NCBI GenBank assembly: GCA_032164295.1
Contig: JAJHTX010000003.1
Coordinates: 3,472,001-3,536,000 of the forward strand
Length of the DNA stretch: 64,000 nucleotides
Direction: 5' to 3'
DNA from: Inonotus obliquus
Lineage: Eukaryota; Basidiomycota; Agaricomycetes; Hymenochaetales; Hymenochaetaceae
Positions 1 to 11,098 of this stretch are shown piece by piece. Position numbers and translations under genes: made by a program. A model generated the notes under the pieces. That model was not told where the DNA came from. It worked only from the letters and a program-made list of their open reading frames with translations, and did not search any database. Numbering within the stretch: the first letter of the stretch is position 1; each line of letters begins with the position of its first letter.

Positions 1-674
1 GAATGCAATGCACAAATGACCTCACCTCTTGCTGGATCTGACAGGAGCTGATACGTGTTCTGCAGGGATGTCTTTTGCCTTACCTTTACCTGTATGCTCA
101 CGACGTCGTCTCTGAGAATTACAGACGAGATAGGCACAGAATGAGTCAAGGTCACACAGAGACACATAGTCAATAACGTTAGCAAAGTAAGGAACAAGCA
201 GCGTACAGATGAAGATTGCTCAGAACTACTATGACTATTCTCCTCTTTTTCTTTTCCTCTCTCTTGAGCAGCTTTTATACGAGAGCTTGAGCGGAGGCGC
301 AGAGTCCGTTCGCTGAATACTGCTTGTGGTGCGTTGTTCTGCGTGTGGGACGATGAACTCGACGCTGCTGGCTGATTTAATCGTTCGAAGTCCATTGAAT
401 TCAGGCCGCCATCGACCCAAGATGGATATCTAGACAATAAGTCCAAGTAGATTGCTGGCCGTCTCGTCGACGATGTGGAAGTCGAGGACGTAGAGGTAGG
501 TTAGCAAGGAAGATGTGAGCCGGTGCCGTGCGTAAATAATAAAGGGTCAATGATCATCCCCGTGACTGCTTTCTCACGCTATCCTTCTGTGGCGTGCATT
601 CCTTCATTTTATTATATTTCATTTCTCTCTTTGAAGTCTATTGTCTAAGGAGGAACCGTCTATGCATTGTGTAT
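1..674. other. Intergenic, no gene seen
   Basis: This is the flank 3' of the aminotransferase gene. Only short, low-quality open frames occur and none resembles a known family or shows codon structure like its neighbours. I see no RNA gene or repeat. Confidence 0.5.
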
Positions 675-2463
675 CTACCGTCTATGAGCATCGAGCACTT
701 CTGTCACGCTCTTCGCAAACAACTCTACGGCCTTCTCGATTTCTTCATCAGTAATATTATACGGCGGCGCGAAAATCGCATGGTCTCCCTTCGTACCCTC
801 CAAATTCGCACCACCATTCATACCAAGAATAATCAAGTCATTCTTCATGCACTGAGCCTGCACCAAGAGCCCAAAACTCTTCCCTTTAAAGTCATATACC
901 TTCGTCACTTCAGACTCGTCCGAGTCAAAGTCGAATTCCACGGCCCAAAAACACCCGGCACCACGAACATCAAACACGAAAGGCTTCGCAGGGTTATTCT
1001 CCGAATACATAACCTCCCTCAAGCGTTCGCCGAACTTCCCACCTTGGACTCGAGCGCTTGTCAAAAGATCTTCCTCGATAATGACCTTTTGGACTGCGAG
1101 AGATGCTGCGCAGGCGATGGGATGGGCCTGGTAGGTGTGCCCATGATTCCAGAATCCGGAGTTATCACGGATGCCTATAGAGACGCGTTCGGACATTAAG
1201 ACGGCGCCAATGGCTGCGTATCTGTATTTGAGAATTAGTCCGAGGCGATTACGGGTGGAAAAGCTTCGTACCCTCCACCTAGGCCTTTAGCAACAGCTTG
1301 AATATCAGGCGCGACATCGCCATACGTCTCCCAGGCGTGGAGCGTACCCATGCCTATGAAGATAGATGAACTCAACGAGCCATGCAAAAAAGCCTGCAAG
1401 ACTTACGACCCATCCCACTCATTACCTCATCGAGGATGAACAGGGCACCATACTTCTCACAGACCGACTTCATTGCCTTTAGATATCCCTTAGGCGGCTC
1501 AACTACTCCGGTAGTTGCGCCAACAACAGTCTCCGCTGCAACTGCCACCATCATCTCTTCTGATCAGCATACAGTTGAAGATGAGTGCAATAGACCACCC
1601 ACATGCGATAACAGTATCTGGTCCAAGCTCCTGAAACTTCTCATCAAGCTCTACTCTCAGCCGTTCAACATATTCCTCCTCACTCTCATCCAGTCTTTGG
1701 AACCTCTTCGCATACGCAGGAGAAACATGATGGAAACACTCGCGATTCAAGTTCACTTCATAGGGAGCCCGTCGGGCGGGATGATAAGATAGACTGAGTG
1801 TTCCGAGTGTGTTTCCGTGGTAAGAAAGATTACGGGCTATGAAATTTACGCGTTGTTTTTGGCCTGTTTCGTAGAAATACTTGAAGTAACGAAAACAACG
1901 TGTTAGATACAGAAACCATGCGCGTAGATTTAGCATTGAAGGTACTTGCCTGTCGTGCCAGCTTGATGGCCGCCTCCATTGCCTCCGAACCTACATACGT
2001 AATTCAGAGACTATATAAACACATGTTATCCTCATGGCCTGTACGGATTGCTCACCTCCGGAAACGAAACCACACTGAGCGAACGCTCCCTTCCCCGACC
2101 CAACCAAAATCTTCGCCAATTCTTCCGCAGGCTCGTTCGTCAATTGCACTTGATACATATCTAAGGAAGATTCCGTGTTATTTCTTCGCGTTGGCCCACG
2201 GTGGAAAAACTCGGAGATTTGAACTTACACGACAACTTCTCAGCCTGCTCCTTAATCGCAGCGATAACCCTTGGATGTCCATTCCCAATACACGTAACGG
2301 CAGCACCTCCAACAGCATCCATAATCCTTCTACCACCTTCGCACTCATAGTACATCCCATGAGCTGAAAGTGTCACAGGAGGTTTCTGAGGGATGCGATA
2401 GAGGATGTTAGACTGCTTTACTGCTGCTTTGGCTGCTGGGGAGGCACCGGTGGGGGCCGACAT
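675..2463 (-). CDS. Class-III PLP-dependent aminotransferase
   Basis: Predicted fold-type I, class-III (omega) aminotransferase that moves an amino group from an omega- or alpha-amine to a keto acid using pyridoxal phosphate. It begins [15 protein letters not shown] and is split by several short introns. Visible family landmarks, in order, are an N-terminal substrate-loop region with [15 protein letters not shown], a cofactor segment with [14 protein letters not shown], the SYHGNTLG loop, [10 protein letters not shown] (the Asp that contacts the PLP ring nitrogen), VAKGLGGG (the Schiff-base Lys) and [13 protein letters not shown]. The C-terminal exon ends TEVLDAHRR before the stop. No targeting signal is evident, so it is probably cytosolic. 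Substrate cannot be read from sequence: the family includes 4-aminobutyrate, acetylornithine and beta-alanine/pyruvate enzymes. All exons found stay open with usable splice sites, so the gene looks functional. Confidence 0.9.
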
Positions 2464-3822
2464 GGTTTATTCTCGGGCTTGGGTGGGGCTTGGGTGAAGA
2501 GGTTGGATGTGGGTGTGGATATATGCGTGTGTCAAGTCGGGAGACTCGAAAAAAATCGTAGAGTGACTTGATCAACTTGGTGCTTGTTTATAAGTGGATA
2601 TCAGCCTGATGGTTATACGATAACCGTGACAAGCCGCTCGCCCGGATTCCGAGCCAGAAACCAATTTTTTGTTCTCTTCAAACCAAATGTGGACCAGATG
2701 TTGCTTCGTCCGGAACAAATGGATTTCCTTCAGGCTCTTCTTGGCACCCCTCCTCTCGTCCTATGCCCAATTCTGATGGTTATGTGTGTTAAGTTTATGT
2801 GTAAAGAAGAGAAGGCAGTAAACAGTACTGATTGAGATAATGGTGCGATGCGAGTTCAAGTCGTGGGATTTCACACATACAATAATAACGAAGGAAAGTC
2901 GAAGAAAAAAGCGGAACCCGAGGCAGCTAGAACATCTACTCCGTACATCCCTCATTGTGAATACTTTCCATGAACTGCCAAGTCTCATCGCATAGCTTTC
3001 CAGACTGTCGTTGATTCCGAGCACATACTGATATACCTTGCCATTCCAAGAATGACTACAAGGATTGAAGGAACTCGACGGTTTGAAACAGTTTCTTAAG
3101 AACCTTCTCAGAGATCAGAGATGGAGAGTTGGACGTGGATTTCGTCCATTCAGTGTTTGTCTTTACAGGAGTCAGGTTAGCTACTCCCATCCTCCAGCTC
3201 ATTCTATCGTAGAAGCTGGATTAAACCAATCTGAATGCTCCGGTCAGCTATCCGAACATTGGTCGCTTCGAGAGCCAGTCGTGCGGAAGATTCACTTATG
3301 ACCCTTCGCGATTTAGCACTTTCTCTAGCTCACTAACCATTCTTCTCCAGTTCATTCGTGCCCCAGGATAGTGGCCTGAAAGGCCCTCAATCTGTCTTCC
3401 GCTGCTAAGACCAGTGAAAGGCGCACCCAGCAAGTATAATTACGAAGACCTCGCGTCGGCTCTGCACTTCTGCGGCAGGATCGTCTGTGGTCTCAATTTG
3501 GTCTTGATGGACTATATCGACAGTGGGACTGTGGAAGAGTTGAGCTACTTCCTTTCAGTGCGTACGAAAATTTCAAGAAGGCAATATCTAAAGTGTGTGA
3601 AATAGGAATTGCTCAAAACACAAGAAGGTCCAGAGAAGAGGGGGGAGATGGGATGAAAGGAACGTGTCTATCGCCGTGGATACAGTCGGATGCCAGAATT
3701 AGAGAATGGTCATCTAATTTTACAATACAGATGAGAACGAGGAGTAAAGGAATGTTCATGAAAAGATTGGTGATGCAAAGGGTCCGTACGCAAGGAGAAG
3801 AAAGAAGAGGGGATTGTTCGAC
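2464..3822. other. Intergenic with possible eroded exons
   Basis: About 1.36 kb between the start of the aminotransferase and the end of the next gene; both are on the minus strand. Plus-strand open frames at 3065-3301 and 3414-3605 have protein-like composition but match no family I recognise and do not join into a credible gene. They may be remnants. No repeat or RNA gene was seen. Confidence 0.4.
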
Positions 3823-5471
3823 TCAGACCGCCCTACCCCTCCCTTCCACATGTCCAACCGGGGGATCATCCACATAGTAACTCGGCGGAGGAACATCGGC
3901 ACCAAAACTATGTCTGTCCTGTAGTCTATCCACCTCTGCTTGGAGAGTAGCAATATGTTCCAGCAATATCTGCTCACTCGCATTCGTTCGCTCCGTTCCT
4001 CTCGTCCCAGTATTGGTCGGTGAAGGAGAATACCCTGTACTCGGTGAACTACGCGAACGTGATGCGAGTCTTTCGTGTTTCTCGTCGAATACATCCCTTT
4101 GGAATGGATCTTTCTCGAGCGGATACGCGTCTGGTCCTATCTCTGTCTTCTGGTTCGTCCTATGCACCTCCGACGTAGGTGGCATGACAGCCAACGAATC
4201 TGTTCGATCCCGTTCGAAACGCGATCGAGATAATACATTCGTTCCACCCTCTGGCCCAGATCCAGACCTACTTCTCTCAACACTAATATCGATAACCCCA
4301 TTGATAACCCCGCCAACAACGATGCTACCAACTTCGCCTTGCTCATTCGAGATAATCGATCCTCGGTCCATTACGTCAGGGGCCTGTTTCTTGTACGGTA
4401 AGATAGGAACAGAGTAGGGTATCACATCTCCGCTCGCTGCTCTTCGTCGCCTGTATCGGACAAACAAAAATGCCAGGATAGATATGAGGATGATACCGAC
4501 GGCCCCTAGAACCGATCCGCTAATAATGCCGCTCCGTGGTAGACCATTCGACTCGTCGGAGGGTGATGGCTTATTGGAGCTTGTTGAAGCGCTCGCAGTG
4601 TCGGCACTTCCCGGAGCTGATAACGTCGGGAGGGCGGTCGTACCCGTACCCTGTGGTACAGTTTCGCTAGAAAGACAAGAAGCAGATCAGTGATGTTCCG
4701 CCTTCTCTTGTCACCGCACTAACAATGTGTCGGCCGTAGAGATTATTGGTGCATCAGTAGTCCTCTCTGAACCAGCGCCGGAATTCAAAGCTGGTTCAGA
4801 GACATCTCCAGTCCTACGTATAATAAAGTGAGATCGAATGCCTCAACCAAGAGAAACCACGCACGTATAAACTAAGCGATCAAAAAGAATGGTTGACTGC
4901 TGGCCGCCTGAAATAATTGATTCAATCACGAATGTGTGCGCCGAGTTCTCAAGGTTTGTATTCGCATAGCCAAGCGCGTCGTAAACAAAGTCTAAAGTTG
5001 TCCCGGGATCATGTTCGAATGATCCCACGATATTCCAGTCCAGCGAGAACGAAATGCTAGTTCTAACTGGCGCGGCCTCTGTATAGTTTGGGAGTATGAA
5101 GTATGCATAGACTGCCGTTCCTGATGTAGTTTATTGTTAGCGTCTATGGTGCGGATATCATAGCAATAGAGGAATGGCTCACCGACGAAGGTGATCTGGA
5201 TAGTAAACGAGCCATTCCCTGGCCTGCGTGTCGAATAGTGCCAAGTACCGTTATACGCCTGTTCTGGGTCTGGTCTAATCAAACATTCAAGGCAATCCGT
5301 TCCCAATTGCCATCCATCTATGGGCGTATATATCGGCAACGCCCTCGTAACTTCATCGCCATATTGATCATCTACGGTAACATTTAGCTGCGCATTCATG
5401 CATCGGAGTAAAGAGAAAATAGTGAGTAAGAAGGTAAGGTGAAGAGAAGTAGGAATGCGTATCGACACCAT
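3823..5471 (-). CDS. Secreted-type single-pass membrane protein, unknown function
   Basis: I chose the ATG at 5471 because it starts a classical signal peptide (hydrophobic core LTFLLTIFSLL, then Ala-Gln); the longer open frame upstream lacks one. The extracellular part has N-glycosylation sequons (NVT, NGT, NGS) and a Tyr/Trp-rich beta-type region seen in many Agaricomycete orphan proteins. A Ser/Thr-rich stalk follows, then one transmembrane helix (GIISGSVLGAVGIILI with following residues), a basic stop-transfer RYRRRR and a long cytosolic tail. The tail is rich in Ser, Arg and Pro, contains a short coiled-coil-like segment (LLEHIATLQAEVDRLQ) and ends PPSYYVDDPP. The topology suggests a plasma-membrane sensor or adhesion protein, but no catalytic domain is visible and function is unknown. 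It has at least three introns. Confidence 0.75.
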
Positions 5472-6108
5472 CCTGACTAGTCGCTCATGCGAGACAGCAT
5501 AGCTATTCGAGTTTAAGGATTGTGGCGAACTGGATGATAGACTGTAAGAATTCGAATGTTCGCCGCCACAGCACACACGAGTTTCCGATGACCGCGAACA
5601 TCGGAAACGCTTTTGGAGTGTTGTGAGCACGGGAGTAGTGTACGAATGGGGAGGCCGACCCTCGGCGCATCAGTCTCTTCGCAACGCAACGCCTGCGCCA
5701 CCGGCTATAGAACGCTTGGAATCTCAGGCTCTTACACCCATGTCCAAGTCTGAACCCACAGAGGAATCCAGTCGGAAGGTTGCAGCCTAAACTCAGGGAC
5801 TTGCAAAGTTAGTTCAAGTGGTAGCCTGACTTTCCTATGCTGGATTCTCGGTCACAGAGCTGGTAGCTGTTCGTAGGTCGCTGAACTTTATCAGGACTCT
5901 GAAATAAAATGCATCGGAAACCCGGAAGGAGATATAATGAGTGGAACAAACAATGAAGTGTCCAAGTGTGATGATGATCAGTGACTATATAAGGCAAGCT
6001 TAGTCAGAGCGTCGATCTTACTTACACGTGATCTACCGGCTCTTGCATTGCCGAGTGCCGATATCGGTCAAAGTTTTCACCTCACTGACGACGACGACGA
6101 CGAAGGAC
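5472..6108. other. Divergent intergenic region
   Basis: Lies between a minus-strand gene starting at 5471 and a plus-strand gene starting at 6109. Apart from the TATA-like site listed separately, no coding or repeat feature is seen. Confidence 0.5.
5986..5994 (+). promoter_or_regulatory. TATA-box-like element
   Basis: The sequence TATATAAGG lies about 115-120 bp upstream of the ATG at 6109, a plausible core-promoter position for the small membrane-protein gene. Assigned by sequence match only. Confidence 0.4.
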
Positions 6109-6309
6109 ATGATGCCGTTGAAGAACGTTAACCCAAACAAACTCATGACACCGGCCGCTGCGTTCACGATGGCCATTATTGTCATCTTCTACACGCGTTC
6201 GTCGATCCAACAGGCGCGAAGACAAGCCGACGAGCGACACAAACAGGAGCTTGAAGCGATGAAGGCCAAGCAAAGGGCGGAGAACGTGTCGTCGTCGACC
6301 CGCCAGTAG
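6109..6309 (+). CDS. Small single-helix membrane protein (66 aa)
   Basis: Short intronless frame starting with two adjacent Met codons (6109, 6112) and preceded by a TATA-like site. The protein has a short polar N-terminus (PLKNVNPNKLMTP), one hydrophobic helix (AAAFTMAIIVIFY, about residues 14-27) and a strongly basic, helical C-terminus (RRQADERHKQELEAMKAKQ). This layout is typical of small organelle-membrane proteins such as assembly factors, but I cannot name the family. The last roughly 50 bp of the gene plus its 3' flank are copied three times at 12.9, 17.0 and 19.2 kb, always fused behind a trypsin-like gene fragment, so the gene is the parent of one side of a chimeric duplication. Confidence 0.65.
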   Translation: MMPLKNVNPNKLMTPAAAFTMAIIVIFYTRSSIQQARRQADERHKQELEAMKAKQRAENVSSSTRQ

Positions 6310-6455
6310 CCGTCTGTCCTCCAACTGATGTTTATTTCACTGTAAAATATTCTACCATTAATTATGCGAACGAGTAGAGATGCTTTGTTGATGGGACGAA
6401 TCACATGCCCAGCTGATAGGATGACCGATGCCCGTCCACTGCACTGACCCTGCTC

Positions 6456-8475
6456 TTGCTCTTAACGAGCATGCAGTTGCTACTGCCCCGCCATCCACTC
6501 CTTCGTATCATCTCTCGTCCACTCTCAACAATGCCGAAACCTCCTGCAAACTGGAAACGCGCAGCGCCAGCCCCACCATCCGGCAGTCTCACGGTCGCGG
6601 CTCAGAACGCTCTACCAAGACTGCCCGTGCCGGCGCTCAGGGATACACTCACTCGGCTTCGACGCTCTCTTGTCCCGATTGCTCACACCCAGGACGAGCT
6701 GCGTACAGCAGAGCAGAAGCTCGCAGAGTTCGAGAATGGTCTTGGTCCAGCTCTGCAGGCTCGATTGGTCCAGCGTCAGCAGGAAACTGAGCACTGGTTG
6801 GAAGAATGGTGGGACGTCTACTCTTATATGGGCTACCGCGACTCAGTCGTCGTCAATGTTTCCTACTTCTACGGCTTCGATGATCACCCAGCCAAGTATC
6901 CGCGTGGTCCGGTTCACCGTGCTGCTGCGCTAACACGCGCGACACTCCTCTTCCGCAAGGCATACAAGCTGGGTACACTCAAACCTGAAGCGACGCGAGA
7001 AGGCCCCGTATGCATGGACACGTATCGATGGATGTTTGATTGCTGTCGGGCGCCCGGTTCCGCGGGAATCGACTGGGCTGACTCGTATTCAAAAGAGGGT
7101 GACACAGGCGACTCGGGTCATATCGTTGTTATCCGAAAGAACCGTTTCTGGAGAGTCGATATCTCTCGTGATGGCACCTTACTGGGCACCGCTGATCTCG
7201 AGAGATCGTTTCAATTCGTTTACGATAACACGACAGGATCGTATCCTGCGGTCGGCGTCTTGACTGCGTCCGACCGAGATACGTGGGGCAAGGATTACGA
7301 CGAGCTCATTTCAGATCCGCAGAACTCGTCTATCGTGCGCGATATTCATTCAAGCGCATTCATCGTATGCCTAGATGATATACGACCGAGCAGTCTCGAG
7401 GTGTTCTCGCGTCAACTCTGGCATGGTGGCGCCAGCGGGAATTGGCTCTCGAATCGATGGGTCGACAAACCTATCCAGCTCATCGTTTGTGACGGTGAGG
7501 ATGCTCGTGCTGGTCTGATGGGCGAGCATTCCATCATGGACGGCACTCCCTTGGCACGAATGTGCGACGACATCCTCGACGCATTAGAGTCTCCGTCATT
7601 TGATCACGGCGATCCTTCCTCTTCGGCATCAATTTTCACGTCACCCAAACCTCTCGAATGGCACATCTCACCAACAACCAGTACCGCCATCACCCGCGCA
7701 AAGGAAGCAGCAAAGGAATTAACTGATGGTCAATCACTACGCGTTTACAAATCCACCTACGGCAAACGTCTCATCAAGACCTTCGGTGTCTCACCCGACT
7801 CCTACGCTCAACTCCTTACTCAACTCGCTTATGCGCGCTTACTGAATCGCTTGGGCTGGAAACGTCAAGGAGGGACGTACGAAGCTGCGTCGACGAGGAA
7901 GTTTTTGAAGGGACGTACGGAGTGCATTAGAGTTGTGACCGAGGAAAGTGATGCGTGGGTTCGTGCGATGGATAAGGCGGATGTGGAAGGTGAAGATGCG
8001 ACAAGGAGGGCTTTGTTTAAAGCTGCTGCTTCGAGACATATACAGATTGCGCGTGAAGCTGGGGCAGGGCAAGGTGTTGATAGGCATTTACTAGGTATAG
8101 TGTTCTTTCTAATCTTCCGTGTTCGACCTCGAATGGTTTCTCCTTCCTCTAGGCCTTCAAAAGCTAGTCCACCCCTCTGAGCGAACTCCCTCCCTCTTCA
8201 CGGATCCTCTTTACCTCCGCTCCAAGCGCTGGGTCCTTAGTACAAGTGCCGTCTATTCCAAACACTTTGACGCATACGGCTGGGGAGAAGTCGTTCCAGA
8301 CGGTTTCGGTGTTGCTTATATGACGGGAAGTGATGACGAGTTGTTCTTCAATATTACGTGTAGGAAGGAGATGCCGATTGATGAGTTTATGCAGGAGATT
8401 GAACGTGCTGCTGTGGATCTGAAGGATCTATTCCAGAAGGAAAAGGAGGAAGAGGTTGATTATGCGAAGTTGTGA
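6456..8475 (+). CDS. CAT2: Carnitine O-acetyltransferase, mitochondrial/peroxisomal
   Basis: Transfers acetyl groups between CoA and carnitine so that acetyl units can cross organelle membranes. Two exons (6456-8094 and 8153-8475, intron 8095-8152) give 653 aa, the usual family length. The catalytic motif GEHSIMDGTP places the general-base His near residue 358. Other landmarks are LEEWWDVYSYMGYRD near the N-terminus, YTEAAS-like YEAASTRKF and FLKGRTECIR in the carnitine site region, and PDGFGVAYM near the C-terminus. The first 25 residues are Leu/Arg-rich without acids, ending RPLST before Met26 (6531), like a mitochondrial presequence; the protein ends in Ala-Lys-Leu, a PTS1 peroxisomal signal. 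Yeast Cat2 is dually targeted by alternative starts plus AKL, so the same is inferred here. Fragments of this gene recur at 12.9-13.5, 17.0-17.6 and 19.2-20.7 kb. Confidence 0.95.
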
Positions 8476-10115
8476 TTGTTATTCATTCTCTCCTTCCGTT
8501 CTTCGCCCGAGGTTTTCGGGGTAGGATGACAGCGTATTCTCGGAGATGTAATGGGGGGTAGATATAATCAAGTCTCTTAATACTGACTGTGTCTAGGCTT
8601 AGAGATAGAAGAATCAGATGAATTATAAACTATCTTTCAGAGACGAAATCGGAACGAGAACGATGAGTGCCACATTGCCAGCGTGAACTAGTGTGGGCCT
8701 TTTTTACTTAGTTATCCCCAAACCACCCCACTCTCGCCCATTCTCTAGACCTAGATCAGTTCTGGACCAGTTCATATCGCATGTCCATAGGCACTCTTTC
8801 CTCAATGTGCCGAGTAGTCCACTTTTGGTCTTCAGAACCAGATCTCATGCTGTCATGCATTGCGGAGACAACACCTGGCTAGCTGCTGAGAGATCGTGAG
8901 CTAGTTTGCGACGATGATTCATCAGGACTTGCAACGGCCCTTTCCCGCAGTTTCTCGAGGAGGATACTATAAGAATTGTATCAATGATGAGTCTTTGATC
9001 AGTACGTACGAAACCGTATGATGGCCTAGATGCTACCGAACCTATGATGACCCAAGTACGACGCTCAAAAAAATTAGCAGTCCGTGGAGGAATACAGCAG
9101 CACTCGGTGACATTGCCCAGGCTATGGTTGACCGAGCATCTATATTCCATCGCAGTCCAAGCCATCCTGAGTGTGGTACTCGCACTGCGAAAAGGCGGTC
9201 AAAACGAGGGAAAGAAAGGAATTTGCATGGGATTATCTCCGTGATCAAGGATAGCAAGGAGAAAAGTATTTCCGATGGACGTATAGAAGGGCTATTCATC
9301 AGTGTTAGTATCAGGTGGGCAAATTGATATTAATAGGGGGAAATCGGCATACCTCGTTGCTTCCACCAAACGGTGAACAGCTAAAGAGAGAGGAAGGACT
9401 AATAGGAGATGACACTGGATTATGTGTGTCGAATTCTCAAACGAGCCTCCAGGATTGAACCCCGTTGATAAAACTTCTCTCGTTCCGATTTACTTTTCTA
9501 GATCCGTTATTGTGGGGTACTTACTAGGACGAGCAGAGCATAGTTGGTCTGATAGGCGGGAGAGGACGTCCGAGGCCCTCGCGAAACGACATTTCCATTG
9601 TCTAGCTGGAAGTCGTGTTATAAAGCGATCTACGTGATAAGAACATAGAAATTACCAACTTTCAACCCCGGATCCATTGCCTAACTTGATTTCTTGTGCC
9701 ACGAGGAGATTCGCAGTCGATAGTATGTGCGGGAAAGAGAGGACGACCAGATCCTAAGCACTTGGATATTGCCACCGCTTTTGATTTTGGAGCATGAAAA
9801 AAGAGGCCATACCGTGCGCACCTTCCATTTAATCAATGTGTACATCTCCCAGAATCCCCAGCGACGTCGCTCTGCCGTTAGGGTCCAACTTCCAGTAATT
9901 CGGGTCACGACGCAATCCACTCTGCAGCCGCTGTCAGTCAGTTTCACTCAGATCGTTGTAAACCGTAGTTGCCACGCGAATCAGGCCCGTACACATCAGT
10001 TTCCACATTTTCTCTGGAGCTCTCGCACGTCCACTGTGCACATTGTACGACGACGACGACGCGAGACGTATAAGCGTTTGACATGCAAATAAAGAGCCAT
10101 GATCAAAAACAACAT
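8476..10115. other. Unassigned region, possible decayed minus-strand gene
   Basis: About 1.6 kb. The first 200 bp is the 3' flank of the carnitine acetyltransferase gene, which is also copied at 20.4-20.69 kb. Between about 8880 and 10080 the minus strand has protein-like stretches in changing frames, for example DPNYWKLDPNGRATSLGILGD near 9850-9910 and a hydrophobic frame at 9042-9299, separated by stops and by possible short introns. I cannot name a family or build a continuous model. It could be a poorly resolved intron-rich gene or a pseudogene. Confidence 0.35.
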
Positions 10116-10951
10116 TTAATCCGAGGGCGGCAAGTGCCAGCTGGTGGTATCGTTCTGGTATCGTGTTGCTTCAGGATTCGTCAGAGACTGGCCACCCTCA
10201 GCAAGGGTACCTCCACATAGCACCATGAACAGAAGTGCAAGGTCATGCATGTTCTCGGCGACCAGATCCACAGTGGGTATGGGACGGTTTTGAGGGTAGA
10301 AAGTAGGGATGAGTTCATCCTGTAGTTGGGAGGGATCTACAACAACACAGGCCGAAATAGATACACTGCCGCGAGCTGGGCGACTCATCCAAAAGGCGGC
10401 AAATAAATCCCAAGCTGAAACGCTCTGGACTGGCAGGGAAGACTAGCCGAAACGAATGGCCACAATTCGTTTTTCCGTGCAAGATCCTCGAGTAGTGTAG
10501 GGAAGTCTAAAGGCGACGATCCAGCTGAGTTTTGAAGGACATTCTTATGAGTATTGCTCGGTGTTAGCAATACCTAAGAGAGAGCCGTACATACTTTAAG
10601 GAGCTTAGCCATGGGCGAACAATTAAATATCTCGCTTTCTGAAGATCCCGAGAACTGCATTGATTTCCCTTCGCCTATTGTTAAAGTTCCGAGTGCGTCC
10701 TTGAGCTCCTCTTCGTCGTCAGTAGACGACGTTTTCTCAACGGCTGAAGTTCGAGATAACTTCTCCTTATTGATAGGAGCCCTTGGGAAAGAAGTGGGTG
10801 CTTCCGACGCGATCTGTAAGGCATCCTCCAGGGTGCGGATACGGTCGGTCATTTCCACAAGCTTTCTTGCAAACTCTGCTTCCTGAGTCGCACTTTCCAC
10901 CAATTTTGTGTTGCTGTTGCCGTCGATATTTGTCCCTATTGGCACCAACAT
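10116..10951 (-). pseudogene. Headless fungal Zn-cluster transcription factor remnant
   Basis: The sequence resembles the middle of Agaricomycete Zn2Cys6 transcription factors. It has a coiled-coil linker (MTDRIRTLEDALQIA) and an acidic segment leading to ALGTLTIGEGKSMQFSGSS, which aligns with the conserved phrase before the fungal-specific TF domain. Later frames at 10116-10388 carry ELIPTFYPQNRP and LALLFMVLCGGTLAEGG, the start of that regulatory domain. The DNA-binding Cys6 cluster expected at the N-terminus is absent, and the rest of the regulatory domain is missing after 10116. A Tc1 transposon begins 50 bp upstream of the first Met. It is therefore a fragment truncated at both ends, which could at most make a protein without DNA binding. 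Family assignment comes from motif memory and was not searched. Confidence 0.6.
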
Positions 10952-11001
10952 GAAAGCTTCAGAGCTTCAGTAGCAGTACCAGTACACACAATGTAATTGT
11001 A

Positions 11002-11030
11002 CAGTCACATGACAAAAGTTTTGTCTCGTC
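11002..11030 (+). repeat. Left terminal inverted repeat of Tc1 element
   Basis: 29 bp beginning CAGTCACATGACAAAAG. It pairs with the right end with a single mismatch at position 25. The flanking TA is at 11000-11001. Confidence 0.9.
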
Positions 11031-11098
11031 ACATTTTTCACTTTGTACCGTAGACTTTTGAATAGCATTACTCCACAACAAAATAAAAATTCATCTAA

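Noticed and set aside
9440..9475. tRNA-like B-box (GGTTCAATCC) on the minus strand
   Set aside because: The flanking bases do not form a proper T-stem, and no A-box, anticodon arm or acceptor stem is present.
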